A DNA stretch of 64,000 nt from a virus. A program made the position numbers and the translations under genes. Each line of letters starts with the position of its first letter. The stretch's first letter is position 1. The notes under the pieces are model-generated. The model saw nothing but the letters and a program-made list of their open reading frames with translations. It was not told the origin of the DNA and searched no databases. This document shows, piece after piece, positions 24,313 through 30,998 of this stretch. The DNA is taken from positions 1 to 64,000 of IMG/VR virus record IMGVR_UViG_3300047551_002812; one strand, written 5' to 3'.

Positions 24313-24320
24313 GTCTAAAG
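24313..24320 (+). promoter_or_regulatory. Late-type motif variant GTCTAAAG before the methyltransferase
   Basis: 26 nt before the + strand ATG at 24347, within the normal spacing range; one mismatch to GTTTAAAG. Confidence 0.45.
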
Positions 24321-24336
24321 AACTTCAGACTACATC

Positions 24337-24345
24337 ATCATACCA
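24337..24345 (-). promoter_or_regulatory. Extended -10-like TGGTATGAT in the divergent region
   Basis: Points to the minus strand and could give a second, longer leader to the gene at 23974-24270. It abuts the methyltransferase ATG on the other strand. Confidence 0.35.
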
Positions 24346-24346
24346 T

Positions 24347-25564
24347 ATGACTAAGTACACTCACGGGCACATCATCCCCTTGGTAGGGGGGAGCGTGGTG
24401 GGAACCTCCCTCGCTCTCCGCTCCGATCCCCAGTGGATCGCGTCCTGGGGAAGTGTATTCGGAGCGAATGACCGGTACTGCCTGCAGTACATGGAGAAAG
24501 TACCGTTTTACGATTTTGAGAAGGAACAGTCTCCATCCTCCTACGTAGATATAGTAACCTCCTTACCACCCTGTGCCGGCCTGTCGATGGCAAATACCAC
24601 TTCTGGGGACGCAGTCAATAATCCGCGTGGGTGCTCCGCCCCGAGTAACATACATATGTACAACGCGGCGGAGTTCGCTATGTCGAAGATAGGACCCAGG
24701 GCCATGATGGTCGAGAACGCCCCGACTCTCTACTCGAAGATGGGAGAGGAGTTCGCGGAGAAGATCAACACTCTGGCCCAGAGTCACGGGTACGTCATGA
24801 GTCTGGTAAAAACAACCTCCATCAACCATGGGGTCCCGCAGGAGAGGACGAGGAGCTTCTTCTTCCTGTGGAAGGGTGACAGGGTGCCGGTTCTCTCCCC
24901 GATCAAGAGGGACTTCGTTCCCTTCCACCAGTTCCTGAAGGAAGGTCGATTCGCTAAGTCGGAGTCGGTCTCTAAATCCAAGAAGTTCCCGAGCGAGGAT
25001 CCGCTGTGGCAGTTCATCGAGTCGAAGTACGCTGGCTGCACCAAGCAGGATGTCCTCTCCCGGGTAGCTTCCAAACGTATGACATCCACCTGGAACGTTA
25101 TATACGACTCCGGATGGCTGGAGGAGGCCGCGAGAGTTGTCAAGGACGAGAAGGCGAACCGTTGGCTCAATTACACCCTGGAGAAGAAGAGAGCTGGTAA
25201 GAATATCATGGACGGGAGCATGAAACTCGCGTGGTTTAGGACCCAGAGCCTGATGTGGAAGAGTCTCCCGTACCTTATGCACCCCCACGAGGACAGGTGG
25301 CTCACGGTAGCGGAGGGTCTGGGACTGATGGGATTCCCCGATGACTACGCGGCCAAGGTCTCCATACCCACGAAGCATAGTAACGTGATCTGCCAGAACG
25401 TTCCAGCCTGCACCGCTGGGGATTGGGTGGGGGAGATCGTTGAGGCTCTGGATGGAAATAGGGAATGGATCGAGCCGGAGAGGAATCCCGATGGTAGTTA
25501 CAGAATCCTGAGGCAGAACAATACTGCCTCTAAGAATCCGATGGAACCACTCTGGTCAGTGTAG
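24347..25564 (+). CDS. C5-cytosine DNA methyltransferase homologue
   Basis: 405 residues. The conserved motifs are in order. Motif IV is PPCAGLS with the catalytic Cys76. Motif VI is ENAP (Glu123). Motif VIII is VPQERTRSFFF (Gln165, Arg167, Arg169). Then come LTVAEGLGLMGFPDDY (motif IX-like) and QNVPACTAGDWVGEIVEAL (motif X). Motif I is atypical (PLVGGSVVGTSLAL instead of FSGxGG). It should transfer a methyl group to cytosine C5, or use the same Cys chemistry on another one-carbon donor. It is the only + strand gene in a 37-kb minus-strand run, which hints at separate acquisition. Its 3' end overlaps the convergent HNH gene by 9 bases. Confidence 0.85.
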   Translation: MTKYTHGHIIPLVGGSVVGTSLALRSDPQWIASWGSVFGANDRYCLQYMEKVPFYDFEKEQSPSSYVDIVTSLPPCAGLSMANTTSGDAVNNPRGCSAPSNIHMYNAAEFAMSKIGPRAMMVENAPTLYSKMGEEFAEKINTLAQSHGYVMSLVKTTSINHGVPQERTRSFFFLWKGDRVPVLSPIKRDFVPFHQFLKEGRFAKSESVSKSKKFPSEDPLWQFIESKYAGCTKQDVLSRVASKRMTSTWNVIYDSGWLEEAARVVKDEKANRWLNYTLEKKRAGKNIMDGSMKLAWFRTQSLMWKSLPYLMHPHEDRWLTVAEGLGLMGFPDDYAAKVSIPTKHSNVICQNVPACTAGDWVGEIVEALDGNREWIEPERNPDGSYRILRQNNTASKNPMEPLWSV

Positions 25565-26047
25565 AGAGTAGTTATACTGCTGCCACTCCGGGTCGTTTGT
25601 CTGGGAGATAGTGAAGGTGATCTTACTGATCGGAGCGGCGGGTTTTCTTAGTAGTCTCATTCCGGTATGCTCCAAGAGTTTGTCGCTCTTAAGGGTGTTG
25701 CACCTGCTACAGGCTACCACTAAATTCTGCCAGGTGTCCTGCCCTCCTTTGCTTTTGGGCAGGACGTGGTCTATAGTCAGTTTTCTGGTGGCTCCGCAGT
25801 ACTGGCATTTATGCCCGTCTCTTTTGTAGATCATTGATCTGGATGGTTTGGCTTCCATCATCTTAGAGACGGGTATCCGTACGTACTCGACGAGACGTAT
25901 GACCCTCTCGGAGATTATCTTGGCCTTCTCCTTGACGAGGAGAACTATAGCTCTCTTCCAGCTCGTGATGTTTATTGGTTCGTAGGTAGCGTTTAAAACT
26001 AGAACCGACGACTCCGGCCTAATCCCCCATCGAGTTTCCTGTGCCAT
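25556..26047 (-). CDS. HNH endonuclease family protein
   Basis: 163 residues from the ATG at 26047 (MAQETRWGIRPE). This start overlaps the upstream gene by 29 nt and excludes a non-conserved 32-residue extension. The N-terminal part VLVLNATYEPINITSWKRA is shared with bacterial HNH proteins. The nuclease core is KCQYCGATRKLTIDHVLPKS with a second CSRC pair that binds zinc. This family is common as chromosomal and phage single-copy genes; it may act in packaging, restriction or recombination. It is last in an operon with the zinc-ribbon and NTP pyrophosphatase genes. Confidence 0.85.
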   Translation of the reverse strand: MAQETRWGIRPESSVLVLNATYEPINITSWKRAIVLLVKEKAKIISERVIRLVEYVRIPVSKMMEAKPSRSMIYKRDGHKCQYCGATRKLTIDHVLPKSKGGQDTWQNLVVACSRCNTLKSDKLLEHTGMRLLRKPAAPISKITFTISQTNDPEWQQYNYSLH

Positions 26048-26195
26048 CGCAATACTCGCACTCCTGTACTTCGTTAGGTTCGGCGTAGCCCTCGGGAGAG
26101 GTGTGAGTGATGATCTTGAAACCCCTCCCGTCGCAGTAGGCACATCTGTTGTACTCTATCTGCTCTATCAGTCTCTGGACTTTTTTCTTTGTCAT
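26019..26195 (-). CDS. Small DnaJ-type zinc-ribbon protein
   Basis: 58 residues. The ATG at 26195 overlaps the stop of the upstream gene as ATGA and is preferred over an ATG at 26225. Two CxxCxGxG units (CAYCDGRG and CEYCDGTG, 24 residues apart) form one zinc site like that of DnaJ cysteine-rich repeats. A basic helix precedes them (TKKKVQRLIEQ). It may bind nucleic acid or act as a zinc-dependent adaptor. No defined function. Confidence 0.72.
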   Translation of the reverse strand: MTKKKVQRLIEQIEYNRCAYCDGRGFKIITHTSPEGYAEPNEVQECEYCDGTGNSMGD

Positions 26196-26653
26196 GTGGT
26201 CAGGGAGAATTTCGCGGAATCGCACTCTCCACGCAGTTCCTTCGAGGGATCGGACGGTGCTGACTCCGTACCATTGGTGATGTGGTCCTTACGTTTCGAG
26301 TTGTAGTTGAGTTTTTTGGCGGCGATCTCGGCGAATTCCTTTCCACTAACTCCGGCGTACGCTAGAGCGGCCCTGTGGAACAGGAGCACGTCGAACATCT
26401 CAGCGATAAACTCCTCCCGGTTCTCTCCGGAATCCAGGAACGAGGGCTCGTTGATCTTCCAACTACGCCGGGGAACGTACACGCGGGCCTCGATAACCTC
26501 CTCGATGAGATGTCCGAGGTGCTCGATGACCTTGGCGTGGCGTGTGTCCCTGGAGATATCCTCGTCGAGAGGGCCGGGTTGTCCGGCCGCCCCGGCGTAC
26601 TTCTGCTGGGAGGCGTACCCGTCGTCGATAAACTGCGCGTAATCAAAACTCAT
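26192..26653 (-). CDS. All-alpha NTP pyrophosphatase (dUTPase/dCTPase-like)
   Basis: 153 residues. The MazG/dimeric-dUTPase metal motifs are visible: HLGHLIEEVIEARVYVPRRSW gives ExxE, and EEFIAEMFDVLLF gives ExxD. It is followed by the helix EIAAKKLNYNSKRKDH. It should cleave a dNTP to dNMP and pyrophosphate. In T4 the related gp56 removes dCTP and dUTP so that only hydroxymethyl-dCTP enters DNA, and the context here makes the same role attractive. Substrate cannot be read from sequence. The promoter TGATAGAAT is identical to that of the hydroxymethylase-like gene. Confidence 0.8.
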   Translation of the reverse strand: MSFDYAQFIDDGYASQQKYAGAAGQPGPLDEDISRDTRHAKVIEHLGHLIEEVIEARVYVPRRSWKINEPSFLDSGENREEFIAEMFDVLLFHRAALAYAGVSGKEFAEIAAKKLNYNSKRKDHITNGTESAPSDPSKELRGECDSAKFSLTT

Positions 26654-26690
26654 TGGTTCGGTGTAAGTAGATGAGATCTAATTCTATCAC

Positions 26691-26699
26691 GGAGAAGGA
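26691..26699 (-). promoter_or_regulatory. Extended -10 promoter for the NTP pyrophosphatase operon
   Basis: TGATAGAAT on the minus strand, 37 nt before the ATG at 26653. Confidence 0.65.
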
Positions 26700-26705
26700 C
26701 TTACA

Positions 26706-28622
26706 TCAACCCTCGCAGGCTGCGCACTCCCCGTACTGTTTCTCCGGGGTGCCGATCCTCTCCGCCAGCTCAGTGTACCCGCCGATGTGGTGTCCGTTGA
26801 TCCAGATCTGGGGCACTGTGCGGTAGGGAAACTCCTGGTCGGGTACGTTGACCCTGTCGATCTCCTCGATCGTGTAACCTTTAGACCTCAGTAGTGATTT
26901 TGCCATGGTGCAGTACGGGCACGTCTCCTTGGTGATGATTTTAGCTACCCTCGAAATTGTCTCCAGTTTCTTACGTTTCACTAGGAGCGAACTGCTCTTA
27001 AGATAGTAAAGTGACTTTAATCCTCCCTTCCATGCACTCAGGTGGAGTCTGAAGAGGTACTCGGGAGAGGATTCGGGATCGACGAAGAGGTTGATGGATT
27101 GTCCTTGGCAGACGAATGGTTGACGATCGGAGGCCTGTTTGATTATCTCGAACTGATCGATCTCCCTCGCCGTCTTGAATACTTCCTTGGCGTGTTCGTC
27201 TAGGAAGTCGAGATGCTGTACCGATCCTCGGAACTCCAAGATCGACTCCCAGGTCTCCTCGGTATTGCGCCCGATCCGCTCGAGATGCTCAACCAGGTAC
27301 TTATTCTTGCGTACGAAGGTACCCTTGGCCTGTTTGGCGACGTAGTAGTTAGCATCGATGGGTTCGATACCCTCACTTCCAGCACCGCAGATGACCGAGT
27401 TGGATTTGGTGGGGGCGATCGCCATCAGGTGCGTGTGGCGGAGACCGGTACCCTGGCACCACTCCGGCTCCCCGTAGGTAGTGGCCATGTCGCGAGAAGC
27501 CTTAGTGGCCTTCTCCTTGATAAACCTGTGCATCTCTACGTTAAGTTGGCGGGCCTCCTCAGAAGCGAATGGTAGGTTTTTGGACTGATAGAGAGCGTGA
27601 AGACCCATGGTCCCGAGACCCAATGCCCTGGACTTGCGAGCGAAGCGAACAGCTCTACCAAGCGAGGTGAGTCGTTCGGCCTTGTGGCAGAACTCCTCCA
27701 CCACAGCATCGAGTAAATAGATCGCCAACTCTGGCACGGTCTTGCCAGTCGCTGGACCCTTCCAGTCCTTCCACTCCTCCCACCGTGAGAGGTTCAATGA
27801 GGAGAGTACGCAGACAAAAGTATGACTCTCGTCGGTGTGAAGAAAGATCTCGGAACAGAGATTGCTGAGTTTAACACTGAGACCACGCTGAGTGTAGCAC
27901 TCCGGATTGGCCTTATTGGCATTGTCGATGAAGATGATGTACGGTGACCCACTGATCATCCGAGCCTTGAGCACCTCACCAAAGACCTTCTGCTTCTCCC
28001 TGTCGCCCCTGAGCATACTCTCCACCCACTCGTCGGTGACAGTCACAGCGATGTTACTGTCGATGAAGTCCCTCGGATCGCCCTGGGAGTGGTCCTTAGA
28101 ACGTAGGACTTCGGGTAGATCGGGGTGGTCGATGGGAAGATAGAGAGCGAAACTTCCGCGCCTCACGCCTCCCTGGGAGACTACGGAGGCACACTGGTCG
28201 TACTGCCTCATCCAGGGTACGACCCCGGTGCTCTTACCACCGGAGGAGATAGGGGCTCCTGAGGGACGGATATCCCCGAAGTACGTACCGACTCCACCGC
28301 CATGCTGGGACAACGCCGCGGACTCCTTCAAGTGCGAGTAGATCGATGGCACGGAGTCGTAGAGATGGTTGGAGTAGCATGAGATCGGAAGTCCGCGTGA
28401 GGTGCCGAAATTACTAGCCACCGGAGTAGCCGGCCCGAGAAACCCCCGCCAGAGAATCTCGAATACGTCCCGTGAGAGTTCAGGGTAGTTAAGTAATTTT
28501 GCGGACTGATTCGCGATCCTCTCGTACATCCCTCTTGGGGTCTCCCCCTGATAAAGGTATCCACGAGACAACGTGTCGATGGCCTCCTTAGTCATCCATT
28601 CAGGTACTTGAAGTTCTGGCAT
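26706..28622 (-). CDS. nrdA: Ribonucleotide reductase alpha subunit fused to glutaredoxin
   Basis: 638 residues. Class I alpha subunit reducing NDPs to dNDPs. Active-site residues are present: Cys82 (ISCYSNHL), Asn254-Cys256-Glu258 (NLCSE), Cys271 (CVLSSLN), and the radical-path tyrosines 539-540 (SLYYLKSS). There is no N-terminal ATP cone, so dATP feedback is probably lost. Residues 559-625 are a glutaredoxin domain: CPYC at 568-571, the cis-Pro TVPQ at 603-606, and GGYTEL. The chain ends ECAACEG, a CxxC tail like the swinging thiols of normal NrdA. The glutaredoxin therefore sits between the core and its own redox tail. Promoter TGATAGAAT is 21 nt upstream. Confidence 0.95.
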   Translation of the reverse strand: MPELQVPEWMTKEAIDTLSRGYLYQGETPRGMYERIANQSAKLLNYPELSRDVFEILWRGFLGPATPVASNFGTSRGLPISCYSNHLYDSVPSIYSHLKESAALSQHGGGVGTYFGDIRPSGAPISSGGKSTGVVPWMRQYDQCASVVSQGGVRRGSFALYLPIDHPDLPEVLRSKDHSQGDPRDFIDSNIAVTVTDEWVESMLRGDREKQKVFGEVLKARMISGSPYIIFIDNANKANPECYTQRGLSVKLSNLCSEIFLHTDESHTFVCVLSSLNLSRWEEWKDWKGPATGKTVPELAIYLLDAVVEEFCHKAERLTSLGRAVRFARKSRALGLGTMGLHALYQSKNLPFASEEARQLNVEMHRFIKEKATKASRDMATTYGEPEWCQGTGLRHTHLMAIAPTKSNSVICGAGSEGIEPIDANYYVAKQAKGTFVRKNKYLVEHLERIGRNTEETWESILEFRGSVQHLDFLDEHAKEVFKTAREIDQFEIIKQASDRQPFVCQGQSINLFVDPESSPEYLFRLHLSAWKGGLKSLYYLKSSSLLVKRKKLETISRVAKIITKETCPYCTMAKSLLRSKGYTIEEIDRVNVPDQEFPYRTVPQIWINGHHIGGYTELAERIGTPEKQYGECAACEG

Positions 28623-28643
28623 CTGGTAAGAGTTGGTAGGTTA

Positions 28644-28652
28644 ATTCTATCA
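28644..28652 (-). promoter_or_regulatory. Extended -10 promoter for nrdA
   Basis: TGATAGAAT on the minus strand, 21 nt before the ATG at 28622. Confidence 0.65.
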
Positions 28653-28725
28653 TTGGGTATTGCAAAGTCACCCTGTGAGTAACATAGTATTACTCCAAGG
28701 TAGGTTGGTATGGTCTGACTAAGCG

Positions 28726-29136
28726 TTAGTTACTGTTATCGATCAAGCCATCATCCCAAGCCTGTTGCACGTTCTGAGATTTAGTTCCCCACTTCAGATT
28801 TGAGATAGCGTTGTTAGTCCCATCATTGTCTTTGTGAAGAATGACAATATTCTCTCCTTTGGGTTTAGGCGGACCGAACAACTCCATCACCATTTGATGA
28901 AGTGGTGGTTCTTCACGGTTACCACTCCACGTTAGATTCACTCTCTGATGCTTACGTCCATCATCGCGAGGTTTACGGAGTTCAGAGTCACCTTTTCTTC
29001 TCACTTTGCCGGTATTACTCACTTCGTATGGAGAGTTGTGCCACTGTTTCCATACTTCTCTAGAGTCAGAGAAGTTCCTACCTCCCTGTTCTCTACCTCT
29101 CACTCTCCATCCGTCCGGAGTCCGAAAATTATTCAT
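28726..29136 (-). CDS. NUMOD4-HNH endonuclease between nrdA and nrdB
   Basis: 136 residues. Residues 25-60 form a NUMOD4-like DNA-binding motif (REVWKQWHNSPYEVSNTGKV). Residues 75-125 form an HNH_3-type nuclease core (LHQMVMELFG, then VILHKDNDGTNNAISNLKW). It is a free-standing homing-type endonuclease. Its position between the two reductase subunits repeats that of mobE in T4. The N-terminus is TPDGWRV (P7-W10), the same P-(E/D)-G-W tag as in several late proteins, unexpected in a homing enzyme. The start overlaps the gene at 29129. Confidence 0.88.
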   Translation of the reverse strand: MNNFRTPDGWRVRGREQGGRNFSDSREVWKQWHNSPYEVSNTGKVRRKGDSELRKPRDDGRKHQRVNLTWSGNREEPPLHQMVMELFGPPKPKGENIVILHKDNDGTNNAISNLKWGTKSQNVQQAWDDGLIDNSN

Positions 29137-29335
29137 GCCATCTCTCCACGAAATCGTCGAAACCCCCGCGACCGCCGCAGGGTCTGGAGTACCTATCCGA
29201 AGGTGGTGTGGTTACGTTCATTCTATGAACTTTACTTAGGTACCTGTCCGCTTTTGGATCGGTGATCAGACACACCGTTCCATGATCGAGTTCCATGAGA
29301 TCGATATTTCTGTCCGGGTTGGGGTGAATTGCCAT
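29129..29335 (-). CDS. Small protein downstream of nrdB
   Basis: 68 residues from the ATG at 29335 (MAIHPNPDRN), 5 nt past the nrdB stop. A TTG at 29344 would add three residues. The sequence MELDHGTVCLITDPKADRYL looks like a small beta-domain, and it ends Gly-rich (CGGRGGFDDFVERWHE). No family recognised. The HNH gene starts within its last codons, consistent with an insertion of the endonuclease next to it. Confidence 0.6.
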   Translation of the reverse strand: MAIHPNPDRNIDLMELDHGTVCLITDPKADRYLSKVHRMNVTTPPSDRYSRPCGGRGGFDDFVERWHE

Positions 29336-29340
29336 AACTA

Positions 29341-30336
29341 TCAAGTCAAAACAAGATCCAGTGTGGAGAGATCAACTGCCATGAAGTCCTGGGAGACTTT
29401 AGCCACGTAGTTAGCCCCGTCCTTAGAGGCGGCGAAGAAATCAGTACTACTTGCTCCTTTGACCATCGGATCAAACCACGATGAGATTGACTTAGCTTTT
29501 GTTAGCTCTTCGGTGGATAGTTTGAATACCTGGTCAAGACCAAGAAGAAGCAGACGTTCGTTCGCTCTGTTCCTAATATAAGCCTTCAACTCACTAGCGT
29601 CGATCGAGGAGATATCCGCGTAGTTGAAAATGTGATCGATAAAGGAGCATTCCTTCTCCACGACCAGGCGGAAACCCTCGTAGATCGCCTTCCTCTCCGA
29701 ATCTGATAATCCGACCTCCTCGGTTAATCTCTTGAAGAGTTGGCATCCAGCTTCGGAGTGAGTCTGCTCGTCGATGGCGGACCAGGAGATGATCTGGGCC
29801 AGTCCCTTATACCTTCCATCACGATTGAAACTGAGAAGTACCGCGAAAGAACTGAACAGACTTACCCCCTCTCCGGCTCCTGAGAATACCGCTAGGGAGA
29901 CCTTGTCGGGATACTTGGAGAAGAACGTGTCGATTTTGGAGCAAGCGACCGGGTCATTGATGAACTCCTCATACTCATTAAGTCCGAGTACGTCATTCAA
30001 GTAGGAGTAGGCGGCGGCGTGGATCGTCTCAAAAAACGAGAAGGCTCTGGCCATAGCCCTGATCTCCGGTTTGGGGAAGATACGGCAGACCTCGTCGGCC
30101 CAGTAGCATCCAATACCTAGTTCCGCGCTTACAAATCCTTTGAGGATCCCGGCGATAACTGCCCTCTCATCGGGAGTAGAGTTGAACTGCCAGTCCCGTA
30201 GATCGGACTCCATCGCCACTTCCTGGTGACGCCATACACTCGCCACGGTTTTTTCGTAGTAGTCGTAGAACTCCGGGAAATCGAATCCGGTGTCCTTCTT
30301 GAACACCATCTTGTTATGCTCTAGGATACTACTCAT
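29341..30336 (-). CDS. nrdB: Ribonucleotide reductase beta subunit
   Basis: 331 residues. Ferritin-like class I beta subunit that holds the di-iron or related cofactor. Visible ligands: ETIHAAAYSYL supplies Glu, His and, 4 residues later, a Tyr at the radical position; DEQTHSEAG supplies the C-terminal Glu and His pair; and GEGVSLFSSFAVLL supplies the middle Glu. The radical Tyr being present suggests a conventional tyrosyl-radical enzyme. Partners with the NrdA-glutaredoxin fusion downstream. The same TGATAGAAT promoter type is used, 30 nt before the ATG. Confidence 0.95.
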   Translation of the reverse strand: MSSILEHNKMVFKKDTGFDFPEFYDYYEKTVASVWRHQEVAMESDLRDWQFNSTPDERAVIAGILKGFVSAELGIGCYWADEVCRIFPKPEIRAMARAFSFFETIHAAAYSYLNDVLGLNEYEEFINDPVACSKIDTFFSKYPDKVSLAVFSGAGEGVSLFSSFAVLLSFNRDGRYKGLAQIISWSAIDEQTHSEAGCQLFKRLTEEVGLSDSERKAIYEGFRLVVEKECSFIDHIFNYADISSIDASELKAYIRNRANERLLLLGLDQVFKLSTEELTKAKSISSWFDPMVKGASSTDFFAASKDGANYVAKVSQDFMAVDLSTLDLVLT

Positions 30337-30366
30337 AGGACCGGGAAGTACTGCGGAAAGAGTTCT

Positions 30367-30375
30367 ATTCTATCA
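30367..30375 (-). promoter_or_regulatory. Extended -10 promoter for nrdB
   Basis: TGATAGAAT on the minus strand, 30 nt before the ATG at 30336. Confidence 0.65.
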
Positions 30376-30384
30376 CAGATCACG

Positions 30385-30912
30385 TCAGATCTCACTCTCT
30401 GGGTAGGTGTAGTGCATCTGGTCGGAGATGGAGGCGGGGAGGGTGACGTTAAGAACCTTGTACGCGGCCTCTAGGGCCTCCTTGCGGGTGGATTTGTGCG
30501 GACTCTTGTAGGTTCCTTGATTGCCACGGAGCTTGGGGATGACGGAATAGAAGTACTCCTTGTCCGGGTGAGTGACCAGGTAGTAGTGGTAACCCCTCTG
30601 CCGGCCATCTTCAACCACCACCTCTTTATCCTCAAGGTGGAGTTGTCCGACGTCGTAGGGTTCGGAACCTTCCGGCTCCTGCTGGTTGGATTCCTCACCA
30701 CCGTACGAGCAGTGCTCGGAACTCCCACGCGTAGTCTTTGCAGCCCCAAACTTTCCTTCCGGATCGACGTACTTGGAGTGGTAATCATCCTCACCGGTCT
30801 GAGGACCCGGTCTGACCAACTCCAGGTTTTTACTGGTTTTGCCAGTGTCGGCCCCCGGTTCGGCGTACTCGGCCAGCCCCCAACCCTCGGGGATCTTTAG
30901 TTCGTTCTTCAT
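30385..30912 (-). CDS. Late protein with N-terminal PEGW motif
   Basis: 175 residues. Begins MKNELKIPEGWGLAEYA with the P-E-G-W motif at residues 8-11. An acidic low-complexity middle (GGEESNQQEPEGSEPYD) follows. The C-terminal domain of about 75 residues looks folded (RGYHYYLVTHPDKEYFYSVI, then TRKEALEAAYKVLNV). No family recognised. A late motif lies 22 nt upstream and a terminator separates it from the previous gene. Likely a minor virion or internal protein. Confidence 0.75.
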   Translation of the reverse strand: MKNELKIPEGWGLAEYAEPGADTGKTSKNLELVRPGPQTGEDDYHSKYVDPEGKFGAAKTTRGSSEHCSYGGEESNQQEPEGSEPYDVGQLHLEDKEVVVEDGRQRGYHYYLVTHPDKEYFYSVIPKLRGNQGTYKSPHKSTRKEALEAAYKVLNVTLPASISDQMHYTYPESEI

Positions 30913-30934
30913 AGTAGACCTAGTGGTAATATGT

Positions 30935-30942
30935 CTTTAAAC
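30935..30942 (-). promoter_or_regulatory. Late-type promoter motif GTTTAAAG
   Basis: 22 nt before the ATG at 30912, right after a terminator; ACATATT follows. Confidence 0.65.
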
Positions 30943-30943
30943 T

Positions 30944-30975
30944 ATAAAGCCCCAGGGAGATAAATCCCTGGGGCT
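30944..30975 (-). terminator. Terminator between the 309-residue gene and a late gene
   Basis: Minus strand AGCCCCAGGGA, 6-nt loop, TCCCTGGGGCT, then TTTAT. An 11-bp perfect stem insulating a middle-type gene from the late promoter next to it. Confidence 0.8.
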
Positions 30976-30998
30976 ACAGGTATTAACCTACTTACCTA

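Noticed and set aside
24563-25378. 271-codon minus-strand ORF
   Set aside because: Antisense to the methyltransferase, whose motifs are intact on the + strand; composition is that of a shadow frame.
27000-27020. GATTAAAG on the minus strand within nrdA
   Set aside because: Inside conserved coding sequence (near the GGLKSLYY block), with no downstream start at the normal spacing.
28623-28725. Possible tRNA or small RNA in the gap between nrdA and the HNH gene
   Set aside because: No cloverleaf or T-loop; it holds the nrdA promoter only. No tRNA was found anywhere in the window.
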